From positions 1 through 51,671 of the forward strand of contig DUON01000025.1 in NCBI GenBank assembly GCA_012838805.1: a DNA stretch of 51,671 nucleotides, read 5' to 3'. Of this stretch, positions 41,491 through 49,279 are shown one piece after another (the stretch's first letter is position 1; each line of letters opens with the position of its first letter). The DNA comes from Clostridiales bacterium (GTDB taxonomy: Bacteria; Bacillota; Clostridia; Christensenellales; DTU072). Position numbers and translations under genes: made by a program. Under the pieces are notes generated by a model. The model saw only the letters and a program-made list of their open reading frames with translations, made no database searches and was not told the DNA's origin.

Positions 41491-42837
41491 CTATCGCAAG
41501 ATATCATTAAGGTCTTTTAAGAACTCGTTGGTGGTGACGACTATTACTTGGTCGCCCTTTTCTATGGTTTCACCGCCGCTGGGCATAATAATCTCATCCT
41601 CTCTCAATATGCACGCCACCAAAAGACTGTCTTTTGTCTTCAAGTCCTTTAGCGGTTTGGAAAGTCCCTTAAAGCTTTCGTTTGCTAAAAATTCCAAAGC
41701 CTCCGCCTTGTCGCTTACTATCTTATAGAGGTTTCTGACTGAACTGCCCATTGAATTGTGCTTGCCTCTGACATATCTAATAATCTGATTGGCGGTAAGC
41801 ATTCGCGGAGAGATTATGCTCTCGATGCCGCTTTCTTCCAGCATTGAATAATATGAAAGGCGGTTGATTTTTGTTATGATTTTTTTGACTTTTTTGTTGG
41901 AAGCAAAAAGAGAAATCATAATATTTTCTTCGTCAGAGCCAGTAAGTATTATTACGGCATCGCAGCCCAACAAGCCCTCTTCTATCAAAACCTCTCTGTC
42001 CGACCCGTCGCCTATGACGATTTCGGCGTTAAGCTGTTCACTGAGTTCCACGCATTTTTGTTCGTCTTTTTCAATTATTTTGACATGTATTCCAAGCTTT
42101 TCAAGCTCTTTTGTCAAATAAAAGGCGATTTTGCTTCCGCCGATTATCATGACGCTTTTTGCTATGGACTTATAGATATTCAATTTCTTTAAGACCAAAT
42201 ACGCGTCTTTAGGGGCGGCTGTGATATAGACCTTGTCACCCTCCCTTAAGACAAACTCGCCGTCGGGGATAAAGACATCTTCTTCCCTTTGGATGGCGGA
42301 GAGCAGCACTTTGACTTGAAGTTTGGAAAAGATATCCGCCACTTTCATATCGTTCAAAGGATTGTTTTCATTGAGCTTAAATTCCACAAGGTCGATTTTT
42401 CCTTTGGCAAAAGGCTCTATTTTTATCGCGCCCGGCGACCTCAAAATACGGAAAATTTCCATAGCCGCTTCGTATTCGGGATTTACCATTAGGTTAAGCC
42501 TAAGTTCGTCGCCCATAAATAGGGTAAAATACTCGGGGTTTCTGATTCTGGCGATTGTGTCCGCCTTGCCCAGTTTTTTGGCGACCATACAGCACAAAAT
42601 ATTCAGTTCGTCGGAGGATGTTGCGGCGATTACCAAATCACAAGTATCCACATGCGCTTCTCTTTGCACATTGTGGTCAGCTCCGTTGCCCAAAACGCCC
42701 ATGACATCATAGTCGTTGACGGTCTTTTCCACGACTTTTTTATTGTTGTCGATAATAACTATACCGTGTCCCTCTTTAGAGAGGTGGTCGACAAGGGTAA
42801 GTCCTACCTTGCCTATTCCAATGATTACTATTTGCAT
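41491..42837 (-). CDS. trkA: Trk system peripheral NAD-binding protein TrkA
   Basis: Cytoplasmic regulator of TrkH, 448 residues with two RCK domains in tandem: N-terminal Rossmann motif IIGIGKVGLTLVDHL with acidic Asp in VIIDNNKK, then a TrkA_C part; second Rossmann IIGGSKIAFYLTKEL near 228, where GGSKIA replaces the usual GxGxxG, and another TrkA_C. It should open or close the pore in response to ATP/ADP or NAD(H). A good promoter precedes it. Confidence 0.92.
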   Translation of the reverse strand: MQIVIIGIGKVGLTLVDHLSKEGHGIVIIDNNKKVVEKTVNDYDVMGVLGNGADHNVQREAHVDTCDLVIAATSSDELNILCCMVAKKLGKADTIARIRNPEYFTLFMGDELRLNLMVNPEYEAAMEIFRILRSPGAIKIEPFAKGKIDLVEFKLNENNPLNDMKVADIFSKLQVKVLLSAIQREEDVFIPDGEFVLREGDKVYITAAPKDAYLVLKKLNIYKSIAKSVMIIGGSKIAFYLTKELEKLGIHVKIIEKDEQKCVELSEQLNAEIVIGDGSDREVLIEEGLLGCDAVIILTGSDEENIMISLFASNKKVKKIITKINRLSYYSMLEESGIESIISPRMLTANQIIRYVRGKHNSMGSSVRNLYKIVSDKAEALEFLANESFKGLSKPLKDLKTKDSLLVACILREDEIIMPSGGETIEKGDQVIVVTTNEFLKDLNDILR

Positions 42838-42864
42838 TGTTCACCACTTATAAATAATTAATAA

Positions 42865-42892
42865 TTATAGCATATGTTATTAGATTGTAAAA
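42865..42892 (-). promoter_or_regulatory. Promoter of trkA-trkH
   Basis: Minus strand TTTACA, 16 bases, TATAAT with TGC before it. The ATATGCTATAATTATT stretch is shared with the GH13 promoter at 13304. Confidence 0.8.
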
Positions 42893-42926
42893 TACAGTTT
42901 TATAAAAAAACAGTATATACCCATAA

Positions 42927-42943
42927 GTTGCGTATAACGCAAC
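42927..42943. promoter_or_regulatory. Perfect 17-bp palindrome, likely operator
   Basis: GTTGCGT-ATA-ACGCAAC lies 18 bases upstream of the -35 box of the second catabolic operon. The dyad and size suit an IclR-type dimer, and the operon encodes an IclR regulator at 48518. It also lies between the trkA and operon promoters. Confidence 0.6.
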
Positions 42944-42961
42944 CGTGTTTCAAAAACCGTA

Positions 42962-42989
42962 TTGACATATTTTTTCAAATGCTTAATAC
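42962..42989 (+). promoter_or_regulatory. Promoter of the second catabolic operon
   Basis: TTGACA, 16 bases, TAATAC (or 17 bases, AATACT), 35 bases before the ATG at 43025; GGGGG serves as ribosome binding site. ATACTT-TA-AGTAT overlaps the -10 region. Confidence 0.65.
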
Positions 42990-43024
42990 TTTAAGTATAG
43001 AGATTCTTCTTAGGGGGTTTTGGT

Positions 43025-44815
43025 ATGAAATTGACTGGCGGAGAAATTGTTCTCAAACAATTGATTGAAGAAAAGGTTCCGTATATCCTGGGAATACCCG
43101 GTCATGGCGTGCTGGCACTCTTTGACGCTGTCAGAAGAGAAGAGCAAAAGGGCAACATTAAATACATACAAGTCAAGCACGAACAGACGGCGACGGCTAT
43201 TGCCGACGGGTACTTTAGAGTAAGCGGAAAGCCTTTGGCGGTTTTTGCGTCAATAGGTCCGGGCACGCTTAATACGGCTATCGGACTGGCGACTGCTTAT
43301 GTGGATTCCACGGCGTTTTTGACGCTTTGCGGTGATACCCATACGCATATGAAAGGCGTGGGGGTTTTGCAGGAGATTGAGCGCTATCAAGACAGCAATA
43401 TCATAAGAAGCTTAGAGCCGCTTGCAAAGAGAAGCTGGCGAGCGGAGAGCGCCAAGCAGCTGCCCCGTATAGTAAGACGCGCGTTTAATCAAATGACCAC
43501 GGGCAGAAGCGGACCATGCGTAATAAGCCTGCCTATGGATGTTCAGGCGGATAGCGCCGAATGTAATATAGTACAAGCTGATATGACAAAGGCAAAGAGC
43601 CTGCCCTCGGCGGATATGGACGCCATAACCGCGGCGATTGAGCTAATGAAAAAAGCCAAAAGACCGGTGATTCTTGCCGGCGGGGGTGCTTTGAGAAGAA
43701 GGGCGGAATTTGAGATATTAAGCCTTGCGGAAAAATGGGGAGCGGCGGTGGTGACTACTCTTGCGGGCAAAGGTGCGGTCAAGGAGACCCACCCCCAATA
43801 TGCTTTCCACACCGGTTCCAAAGGAACGCCGATAGGTTTGGAAATCTGTAAAAAAGCGGATGTGATTCTTGCCTTGGGGGCGAGATTTGCTGACGAGACC
43901 ACCTGCTCCTACCGCAAAGGCGTAAGCTTCAATTTCCCTGATACAAAACTTATTCATATCGATATCGACGCTGGAGAGATTGGAAAGAATTATGGTGCGG
44001 ATATCGGCATTTTGGGAGACCTAAAGGACGCTTTGGAGAAACTAAATAATGGTTTTGGGGAATTTGAGGTCAACAAAGAGTATTTGGAAGAGATCAAGGC
44101 GCTCAGAGAAAAATGGTTTGATTACTTAAAAAATATCAGAAGTCAAAAATCAGAGTATATCACCATTTCTCAGCTTATCGGAAAGCTCAATGAGATTCTT
44201 CCCAAGGATACTATTATAGCCACTTCTTCAGGCAACACCCAAGCACAGCTCTTTCAAGAATACTGCTATGAACAGCCTTATTGCAATTTGACGACGGGGG
44301 GATTCTCCACTATGGGCTGGGCTGTCCCCGCGGCTATGGGCGCAAAGCTTGCCTTGCCCAATAGACCTGTTGTGGCGCTTTTGGGGGACGGAGATTTTAT
44401 GATGATTATGCAAGAGCTTTCCACTATGGCTCAGTACGAGATTCCCGTCATTGTCATTATGGCAAACAACGCCGGCTGGATGGCGATAAAGGATTTACAA
44501 ATCGACGCTTACGGCAAAGAGGCGGCTTTTGGCAACGACTTTATGAAAGAAGGCAAGGAGTATTCCCCAGATTTTGCCAAGATAGCCGAGGCATTTCATA
44601 TAGACAGCTATGACATAAGGGAGATCGGGCAGTTAGAAAAAGCAGTAAAGAGCGCCATTGCAAAGAACAAGCCCGCCTTTATCAATGTCGAGGTGTCCAG
44701 ACAATATCCGCTTACGGGCGGAAAGGCGTTCGGCTGGTGGGATGTTCCAGTGCCCACATACGATGAGGACAGAAGAAAGGCGTATGAAAGGGCAAGAGAC
44801 CAAGAGAGTTTATAA
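43025..44815 (+). CDS. TPP-dependent enzyme, acetolactate synthase/IolD-like
   Basis: 596 residues with the three-domain TPP layout: Glu53 in VKHEQTATAIADG activates the cofactor, a central domain starts at VILAGGGALRRR (215-226), and the diphosphate/Mg motif is GDGDFMMIMQE (454-464) ending in MANNAG. The C-terminus GWWDVPVP (570-577) copies the Trp-Trp element of IolD (GGWWNVG), not found in true acetolactate synthases. It is therefore probably a C-C-bond cleaving or ring-opening enzyme of a sugar or cyclitol pathway rather than a branched-chain amino acid enzyme. First gene of its operon. Confidence 0.8.
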   Translation: MKLTGGEIVLKQLIEEKVPYILGIPGHGVLALFDAVRREEQKGNIKYIQVKHEQTATAIADGYFRVSGKPLAVFASIGPGTLNTAIGLATAYVDSTAFLTLCGDTHTHMKGVGVLQEIERYQDSNIIRSLEPLAKRSWRAESAKQLPRIVRRAFNQMTTGRSGPCVISLPMDVQADSAECNIVQADMTKAKSLPSADMDAITAAIELMKKAKRPVILAGGGALRRRAEFEILSLAEKWGAAVVTTLAGKGAVKETHPQYAFHTGSKGTPIGLEICKKADVILALGARFADETTCSYRKGVSFNFPDTKLIHIDIDAGEIGKNYGADIGILGDLKDALEKLNNGFGEFEVNKEYLEEIKALREKWFDYLKNIRSQKSEYITISQLIGKLNEILPKDTIIATSSGNTQAQLFQEYCYEQPYCNLTTGGFSTMGWAVPAAMGAKLALPNRPVVALLGDGDFMMIMQELSTMAQYEIPVIVIMANNAGWMAIKDLQIDAYGKEAAFGNDFMKEGKEYSPDFAKIAEAFHIDSYDIREIGQLEKAVKSAIAKNKPAFINVEVSRQYPLTGGKAFGWWDVPVPTYDEDRRKAYERARDQESL

Positions 44816-44826
44816 AGAGGTGAGTT

Positions 44827-46026
44827 ATGAGCATGAATTTTGTGTTAGTGGGTTGTGGCAGAATAGCCACTTTACATGTCGCAGGTTATAAGGATTATCA
44901 AGACGCCAAGCTCTATGGCGTGTATGATAAGAACATAAACTGCGCAAAGAAGTTCGCCGCCGAACACGGCATTCCCAAGGTATATGAGAGCTATGAGCAA
45001 GTTCTGGCGGACGACAAAGTCACCGGTGTGGAAATCCTTACGCCCCACCATTTGCATTGTCAAATGACAATTCAAGCATGCAATGCCAAAAAGCATGTCT
45101 CCGTACAAAAGCCCATGGCTTTGAATTTAGTCGAATGCGACCAAATGATTGAGGCGGCAAAGAAAAACGGCGTCAAGCTCAAGGTGTATGAGAACTTTGT
45201 CTTTTATCCCCCCTATCAGATTGCCAAAAAACTATTGGACAACGGGGAAATCGGCGAACCTCAAGCCATGCGTTACAAGATGAACAATGCGGCTTTATGT
45301 TCGCTTAACGCCCCCGCTACAAAAATGAGGGCAAAGTCCGCAGGCGTCAAACTTGATGAAGACCTGCCCTCAACGGGTTGGAAGGTCAATCCTCTTTCAT
45401 GGGCGTGGCGGCTCAATGAGAGCTTGTCCGGAGGCGGTCCCGTGGTGTTCGACGACGGATACCATAAATTCTCAATTATTATGCATATGCTGGGCGATGT
45501 GGAAAAGGTATGCGCTTGGATTGATTACACTCCGGTTATGCCGGGGGTTTATCAGGATTCTCCGGCTACCATTATGTGGAAGCATAAGGATTCCAAGATT
45601 TATGGCGTGTTTGATGTGTCTTGCTCCAAGGATATGTATATCCAAAGTAAATATTATACTTGCGACGAGAGAATGGAGATAACCGGCTCAAGGGGCATAA
45701 TCTGGGTGACCAGATGCACGGCTACGCTTTTGCCCGATGTCGCCCCCGTGGTGATGTATCGAGACGGCAAGCTGACCGAGTTTTGGGATATGCCTTGTGA
45801 CTGGCAGGATTCTTTTATAAACTGCACAAGGGACTTTATAGACAGCATAAAGCACGACCGCGAGCCTATGCTTAGCGGTGAAAGGGGAAGAGAAGTCTTG
45901 AAATTTGCTCTGGCGGCAATCGACTCCTCAAAACAAAACAAAGAGATATATCTTGACAGCTATGAGGATAAGGAGCTTATGAAAAAGAAAGGTATTATCA
46001 GTATTTTCTTTAAGAAGAAAAAATAG
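44827..46026 (+). CDS. Gfo/Idh/MocA-family dehydrogenase
   Basis: 399 residues. NAD-binding GCGRIATLHVAGY (9-21), the VQKPMALNL segment with the catalytic Lys, and GGPVVFDDGYHKFSIIMHML, the active-site helix with Asp and His. Such enzymes oxidise a hydroxyl of sugars, cyclitols or their acids, or transhydrogenate with tight NAD. It is longer than IolG (342) and ends in a Lys/Phe-rich tail. It starts 11 bases after the TPP gene. Relatives act as inositol, apiose or glycoside 3-dehydrogenases; the substrate here is unknown. Confidence 0.85.
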   Translation: MSMNFVLVGCGRIATLHVAGYKDYQDAKLYGVYDKNINCAKKFAAEHGIPKVYESYEQVLADDKVTGVEILTPHHLHCQMTIQACNAKKHVSVQKPMALNLVECDQMIEAAKKNGVKLKVYENFVFYPPYQIAKKLLDNGEIGEPQAMRYKMNNAALCSLNAPATKMRAKSAGVKLDEDLPSTGWKVNPLSWAWRLNESLSGGGPVVFDDGYHKFSIIMHMLGDVEKVCAWIDYTPVMPGVYQDSPATIMWKHKDSKIYGVFDVSCSKDMYIQSKYYTCDERMEITGSRGIIWVTRCTATLLPDVAPVVMYRDGKLTEFWDMPCDWQDSFINCTRDFIDSIKHDREPMLSGERGREVLKFALAAIDSSKQNKEIYLDSYEDKELMKKKGIISIFFKKKK

Positions 46027-46106
46027 AATTATAGAAAACAGTATAGATTGAAATATATCCTTTTAGAAAATAGTAAAAAAGTGTTCTTTTAAGGAAAAGG
46101 TGAGAA

Positions 46107-46934
46107 ATGTATAACAGAATGAAAACCGCTGCCGCCGAGATAAGAAAACTTGCTATACAAGCCATGGCGGCGGCAGGATATGGGCATATCGGCGGAAGTA
46201 TGTCCATTTGTGATGTCTTGGCGGTTTTATATGAGAAAATTCTAAATATTGAGCCCAAAAATCCTCAAAAAAAAGATAGGGATTGGGTGGTTTTGAGTAA
46301 AGGGCATTCTGGACCGGCTTTGTACGCTGCTTTGGCGTATAAAGGATATTTTGATAAAAAGGAGCTATTGAGCCTCAACAAAAACGGCACCAATCTGCCC
46401 AGCCATTGTGACAGATTGAAGACAAGGGGGATTGACCTAAGTACGGGTTCTCTGGGACAAGGGATATCCTTGGGCATGGGCGCGGCGTACGGCAACAAAA
46501 TTCAGGGTATAGATAGTTATGTCTACATAATCCTTGGCGACGGAGAGCTGCAAGAGGGACAAGTTTGGGAGGCGGTCCAATTTGGGGCGCACCATAATAT
46601 AGACAACGCTATTTTGATTGTGGACAACAATAAACGGCAATTGGACGGATATGTGGAAGAGGTGTGCAGGCAGTATAACTTAAGGGATAAGTTCCTATCT
46701 TTTGGATATCAAGTGTTTGAGGCGGACGGGCACGATACCAAGGATATTTATGAGAAGTTATTAAAGGCAAAAGCCACAAAAAAACCTTCGGCGGTCATTC
46801 TGGACACACAAAAAGGGTATGGATGCTGTTTTGCGGAGATAGAGGGCTTTAACCACTATATGGTGATAACCGAGGAAATGGCGCAAAAAGCCATAAGTGA
46901 GATTGACAAGAGATTGAAGAGGCAGTTATGTTAA
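46107..46934 (+). CDS. Transketolase, N-terminal subunit
   Basis: 275 residues, the TPP-binding half of a split transketolase. Seen: GYGHIGGSMSICDVLAVLY (24-42), SKGHSGPALYAALA, GSLGQGISLGMGAAYG and the diphosphate motif GDGELQEGQVWEA (144-156). The other half follows with a seven-base overlap. Split transketolases serve sugar side pathways, for example apulose-4-phosphate cleavage, as well as pentose metabolism. A gap of 80 bases separates it from the dehydrogenase gene, and a second internal promoter is possible (TTGAAA near 46050). Confidence 0.9.
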   Translation: MYNRMKTAAAEIRKLAIQAMAAAGYGHIGGSMSICDVLAVLYEKILNIEPKNPQKKDRDWVVLSKGHSGPALYAALAYKGYFDKKELLSLNKNGTNLPSHCDRLKTRGIDLSTGSLGQGISLGMGAAYGNKIQGIDSYVYIILGDGELQEGQVWEAVQFGAHHNIDNAILIVDNNKRQLDGYVEEVCRQYNLRDKFLSFGYQVFEADGHDTKDIYEKLLKAKATKKPSAVILDTQKGYGCCFAEIEGFNHYMVITEEMAQKAISEIDKRLKRQLC

Positions 46935-47884
46935 GGCAAAAGTTTGAGCTGGATAGTATTGAAATGAGAAGGGCGTACTGTGACGCTCTTATTGAAGAGG
47001 CTGAGAAAAATCCCAATATCGTTGCGGTGGATGTGGATGTCCAATACTCCATGGGAACCAAGCCTTTTTATGAGAGATTTCCGAATAGGGGTATCAATTG
47101 TGGAATTATGGAAGCCCATGGGATAGGTTTCAGTGCAGGATTGTCGGCAACAGGCATAATTCCTTTTTTCCACGCTTTTGGAGTTTTTGCTACGAGACGG
47201 GCATTTGACCAAGTGTTCTTATCTTGCGCTTATCAAGACCTTAATGTCAAAATAATAGGCGGAGACGCTGGTGTAACCGCTGCGGCGAACGGCGGGACGC
47301 ATATGCCTTTTGAGGATATGGGAATTATGAGAAATGTCCCTAAGCTGACGATAATAGAGCCCGCTGATAGCGCCATGTATAAAGATGCCGTCAAGTTTAT
47401 GGCAAATACCCACGGGAATTTTTATATGAGGTCCAACCGCCGAAAGACAGTGAGGATATACAATGATGATGCAAGATTTATTATCGGAAAGGCTAACTTA
47501 TTAAAAGAAGGGCGGGATGTGGCGATTATTGCTTGCGGAATTATGGTCTATCAAGCGCTTTTAGCTTGGGAGATGTTAAAAAAAGAAGGCATCAGTGCCA
47601 TGGTTATAGATATGCATACCATAAAGCCGATTGATAAGGATATTGTCAGATACGCCGCCGAACGCTGCAAGGCGGTTGTTACAGCAGAGAACCATAATAT
47701 CATAAACGGTCTGGGCAGCGCCGTCGCCGAGGTGCTTTCGGAAGAGTGTCCTACTTTGTTAAAAAGAGTGGGCGTAAAAGACGAATTCGGCGAGGTGGGC
47801 ACTCAAGAATATCTTATGCAAAGGTTTAATCTGACGGCTTTGGATATCTATAAAGCTGCGAAAAAATGTTTGAAAGAGGTATGA
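46928..47884 (+). CDS. Transketolase, C-terminal subunit
   Basis: 318 residues, the pyrimidine-binding and C-terminal domains. Seen: CGIMEAHGIGFSAGLSATG with the cofactor-activating Glu (about 61), FATRRAFDQVFLSCAYQDLN and the nucleotide-like C-domain VAIIACGIMVYQALLAWEML. Together with the preceding gene it gives a full transketolase moving two-carbon ketol units. Its stop overlaps the upstream ATG of the next gene. Confidence 0.9.
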   Translation: MLRQKFELDSIEMRRAYCDALIEEAEKNPNIVAVDVDVQYSMGTKPFYERFPNRGINCGIMEAHGIGFSAGLSATGIIPFFHAFGVFATRRAFDQVFLSCAYQDLNVKIIGGDAGVTAAANGGTHMPFEDMGIMRNVPKLTIIEPADSAMYKDAVKFMANTHGNFYMRSNRRKTVRIYNDDARFIIGKANLLKEGRDVAIIACGIMVYQALLAWEMLKKEGISAMVIDMHTIKPIDKDIVRYAAERCKAVVTAENHNIINGLGSAVAEVLSEECPTLLKRVGVKDEFGEVGTQEYLMQRFNLTALDIYKAAKKCLKEV

Positions 47885-47886
47885 AA

Positions 47887-48525
47887 ATGAAGGTTGCCGT
47901 AATAAACGAAGTATCCGCAAGGGATAAGAATCAGGATATAATAAGGGCTTTAGAAAAAACGGGCGTTCAAGTCCTAAATGTGGGGATGAGCGAAGAAAAC
48001 CAAGATATTGAGCTGACATATATCCATACCGGGCTTATGGCGGGGATTCTGCTTAATCTTGGAGCTGTGGACTTGGTTGTGGGTGGCTGCGGCACAGGTC
48101 AGGGCTTTTTGGTCAGCGCCATGCAATACCCCAATGTCTTTGGCGGTTTGATAAAAGAGCCCTTGGACGCTTGGCTTTTTAGTCAAATAAATGGGGGAAA
48201 CTTGGTCTCTTTGGAACTTAACAAAGGCTATGGCTGGGCGGGGGAGATAAATCTCTTGTATATCTTTGAGAAACTCTTCAAAGACCCTATGGGGCAAGGC
48301 TTCCCAGCGCATAGGGCACAAAGCCAAGCTCAAAGCAGAGGCGTCTTAAAGGATATCTCCGCCGCATGTCACAAGCCTTTTGAAGAGATATTGTCGGCAC
48401 TTGAAAAAAGTATTGTGGAAAGGGTTTTTGCGTTCAAGCCCTTTGTGCAAGCGGTAAAAGGACCTTGCCGAAATAAAGATTTGCAGAGTTTTATTATCAA
48501 GAAATTTTTGGTGAAAGATGAGTAA
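47887..48525 (+). CDS. RpiB/LacAB-type sugar-phosphate isomerase
   Basis: 212 residues. The first 140 match the RpiB/LacA fold: VINEVSARDKNQDI, VDLVVGGCGTGQGFLVSAM (the GCGTG motif with active Cys) and KEPLDAWLFSQINGGN. An extra 70-residue C-terminal helical part ends the protein. RpiB relatives with such a length isomerise tetrulose or pentulose phosphates. Two ATGs precede; the one at 47887 has correct spacing to AAAGAGG, the one at 47881 does not. Eight bases overlap the IclR gene. Confidence 0.78.
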   Translation: MKVAVINEVSARDKNQDIIRALEKTGVQVLNVGMSEENQDIELTYIHTGLMAGILLNLGAVDLVVGGCGTGQGFLVSAMQYPNVFGGLIKEPLDAWLFSQINGGNLVSLELNKGYGWAGEINLLYIFEKLFKDPMGQGFPAHRAQSQAQSRGVLKDISAACHKPFEEILSALEKSIVERVFAFKPFVQAVKGPCRNKDLQSFIIKKFLVKDE

Positions 48526-49279
48526 GTCGTTGGAAAGGGGATTGAAAGCGCTTGTATACCTATCCGCTCAAAGAAGCATGGGGGTGACTGAGCTTGCCCA
48601 GAAATTAGATGTCAACAAGAGTACGGCTTATAGGATTTTGTCGGCGCTTAAAGAACACAATATGGTTCAGCAGTGCCCCGATAACTTAAAATATAAGTTA
48701 GGTCCAGCCGTCTTGAAGATGAGCGAACAGCTGTACAAAAACTTGAACATAATCTCCATAGCCAAACCGCTTATGCAAGAGCTTTCTGACAAGACCGGGG
48801 AAAGCGCACATCTTTGTATTTTATCCAATGACAGCGCTGTGGTGGTGGAACAGATAATGACCAATACTCGGCTTGCGGTCAACGCCAAAATCGGCAACAG
48901 CGAGCCCTTGCACGCTTCTTCGGTGGGCAAATGTCTCTTGGCGTTCTGCGATGATGAAACACAGAATAGAATTCTTGATAGATTGGTTTTGGAACAGTTC
49001 ACGCCCAAGACCATTGTGGACAAGTCCAAGCTTAAACAAGAGCTTGAAACAATCAAAAGGATAGGGCTGGCGTTTGACGACGGCGAGATAAGTTTGGAGA
49101 TAAGGTGCGTCGCCACGCCTATTTTTGACCATAGGGAAAAAGTAGTCTATTCCTTGGGCATATCAGGTCCAAGCTCCAGAATGGACGCTCAAAAAGTAGA
49201 ATCCGTCTCTCAAAGACTTTTGGAGACGGCAAAACAGATATCCCAAAATCTGGGTTACCTTAAAGGGGGTTTGGTATGA
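48518..49279 (+). CDS. IclR-family transcriptional regulator
   Basis: 253 residues. Winged HTH at 1-65 (MGVTELAQKLDVNKSTAYRI) and the IclR effector domain at about 75-250 with GNSEPLHASSVGKCLLAF and GEISLEIRCVATPIFDH. Usually a tetrameric repressor or activator of carbon catabolic genes whose effector is a pathway intermediate. It lies inside the operon it probably controls, overlapping both neighbours. Confidence 0.9.
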   Translation: MSKSLERGLKALVYLSAQRSMGVTELAQKLDVNKSTAYRILSALKEHNMVQQCPDNLKYKLGPAVLKMSEQLYKNLNIISIAKPLMQELSDKTGESAHLCILSNDSAVVVEQIMTNTRLAVNAKIGNSEPLHASSVGKCLLAFCDDETQNRILDRLVLEQFTPKTIVDKSKLKQELETIKRIGLAFDDGEISLEIRCVATPIFDHREKVVYSLGISGPSSRMDAQKVESVSQRLLETAKQISQNLGYLKGGLV

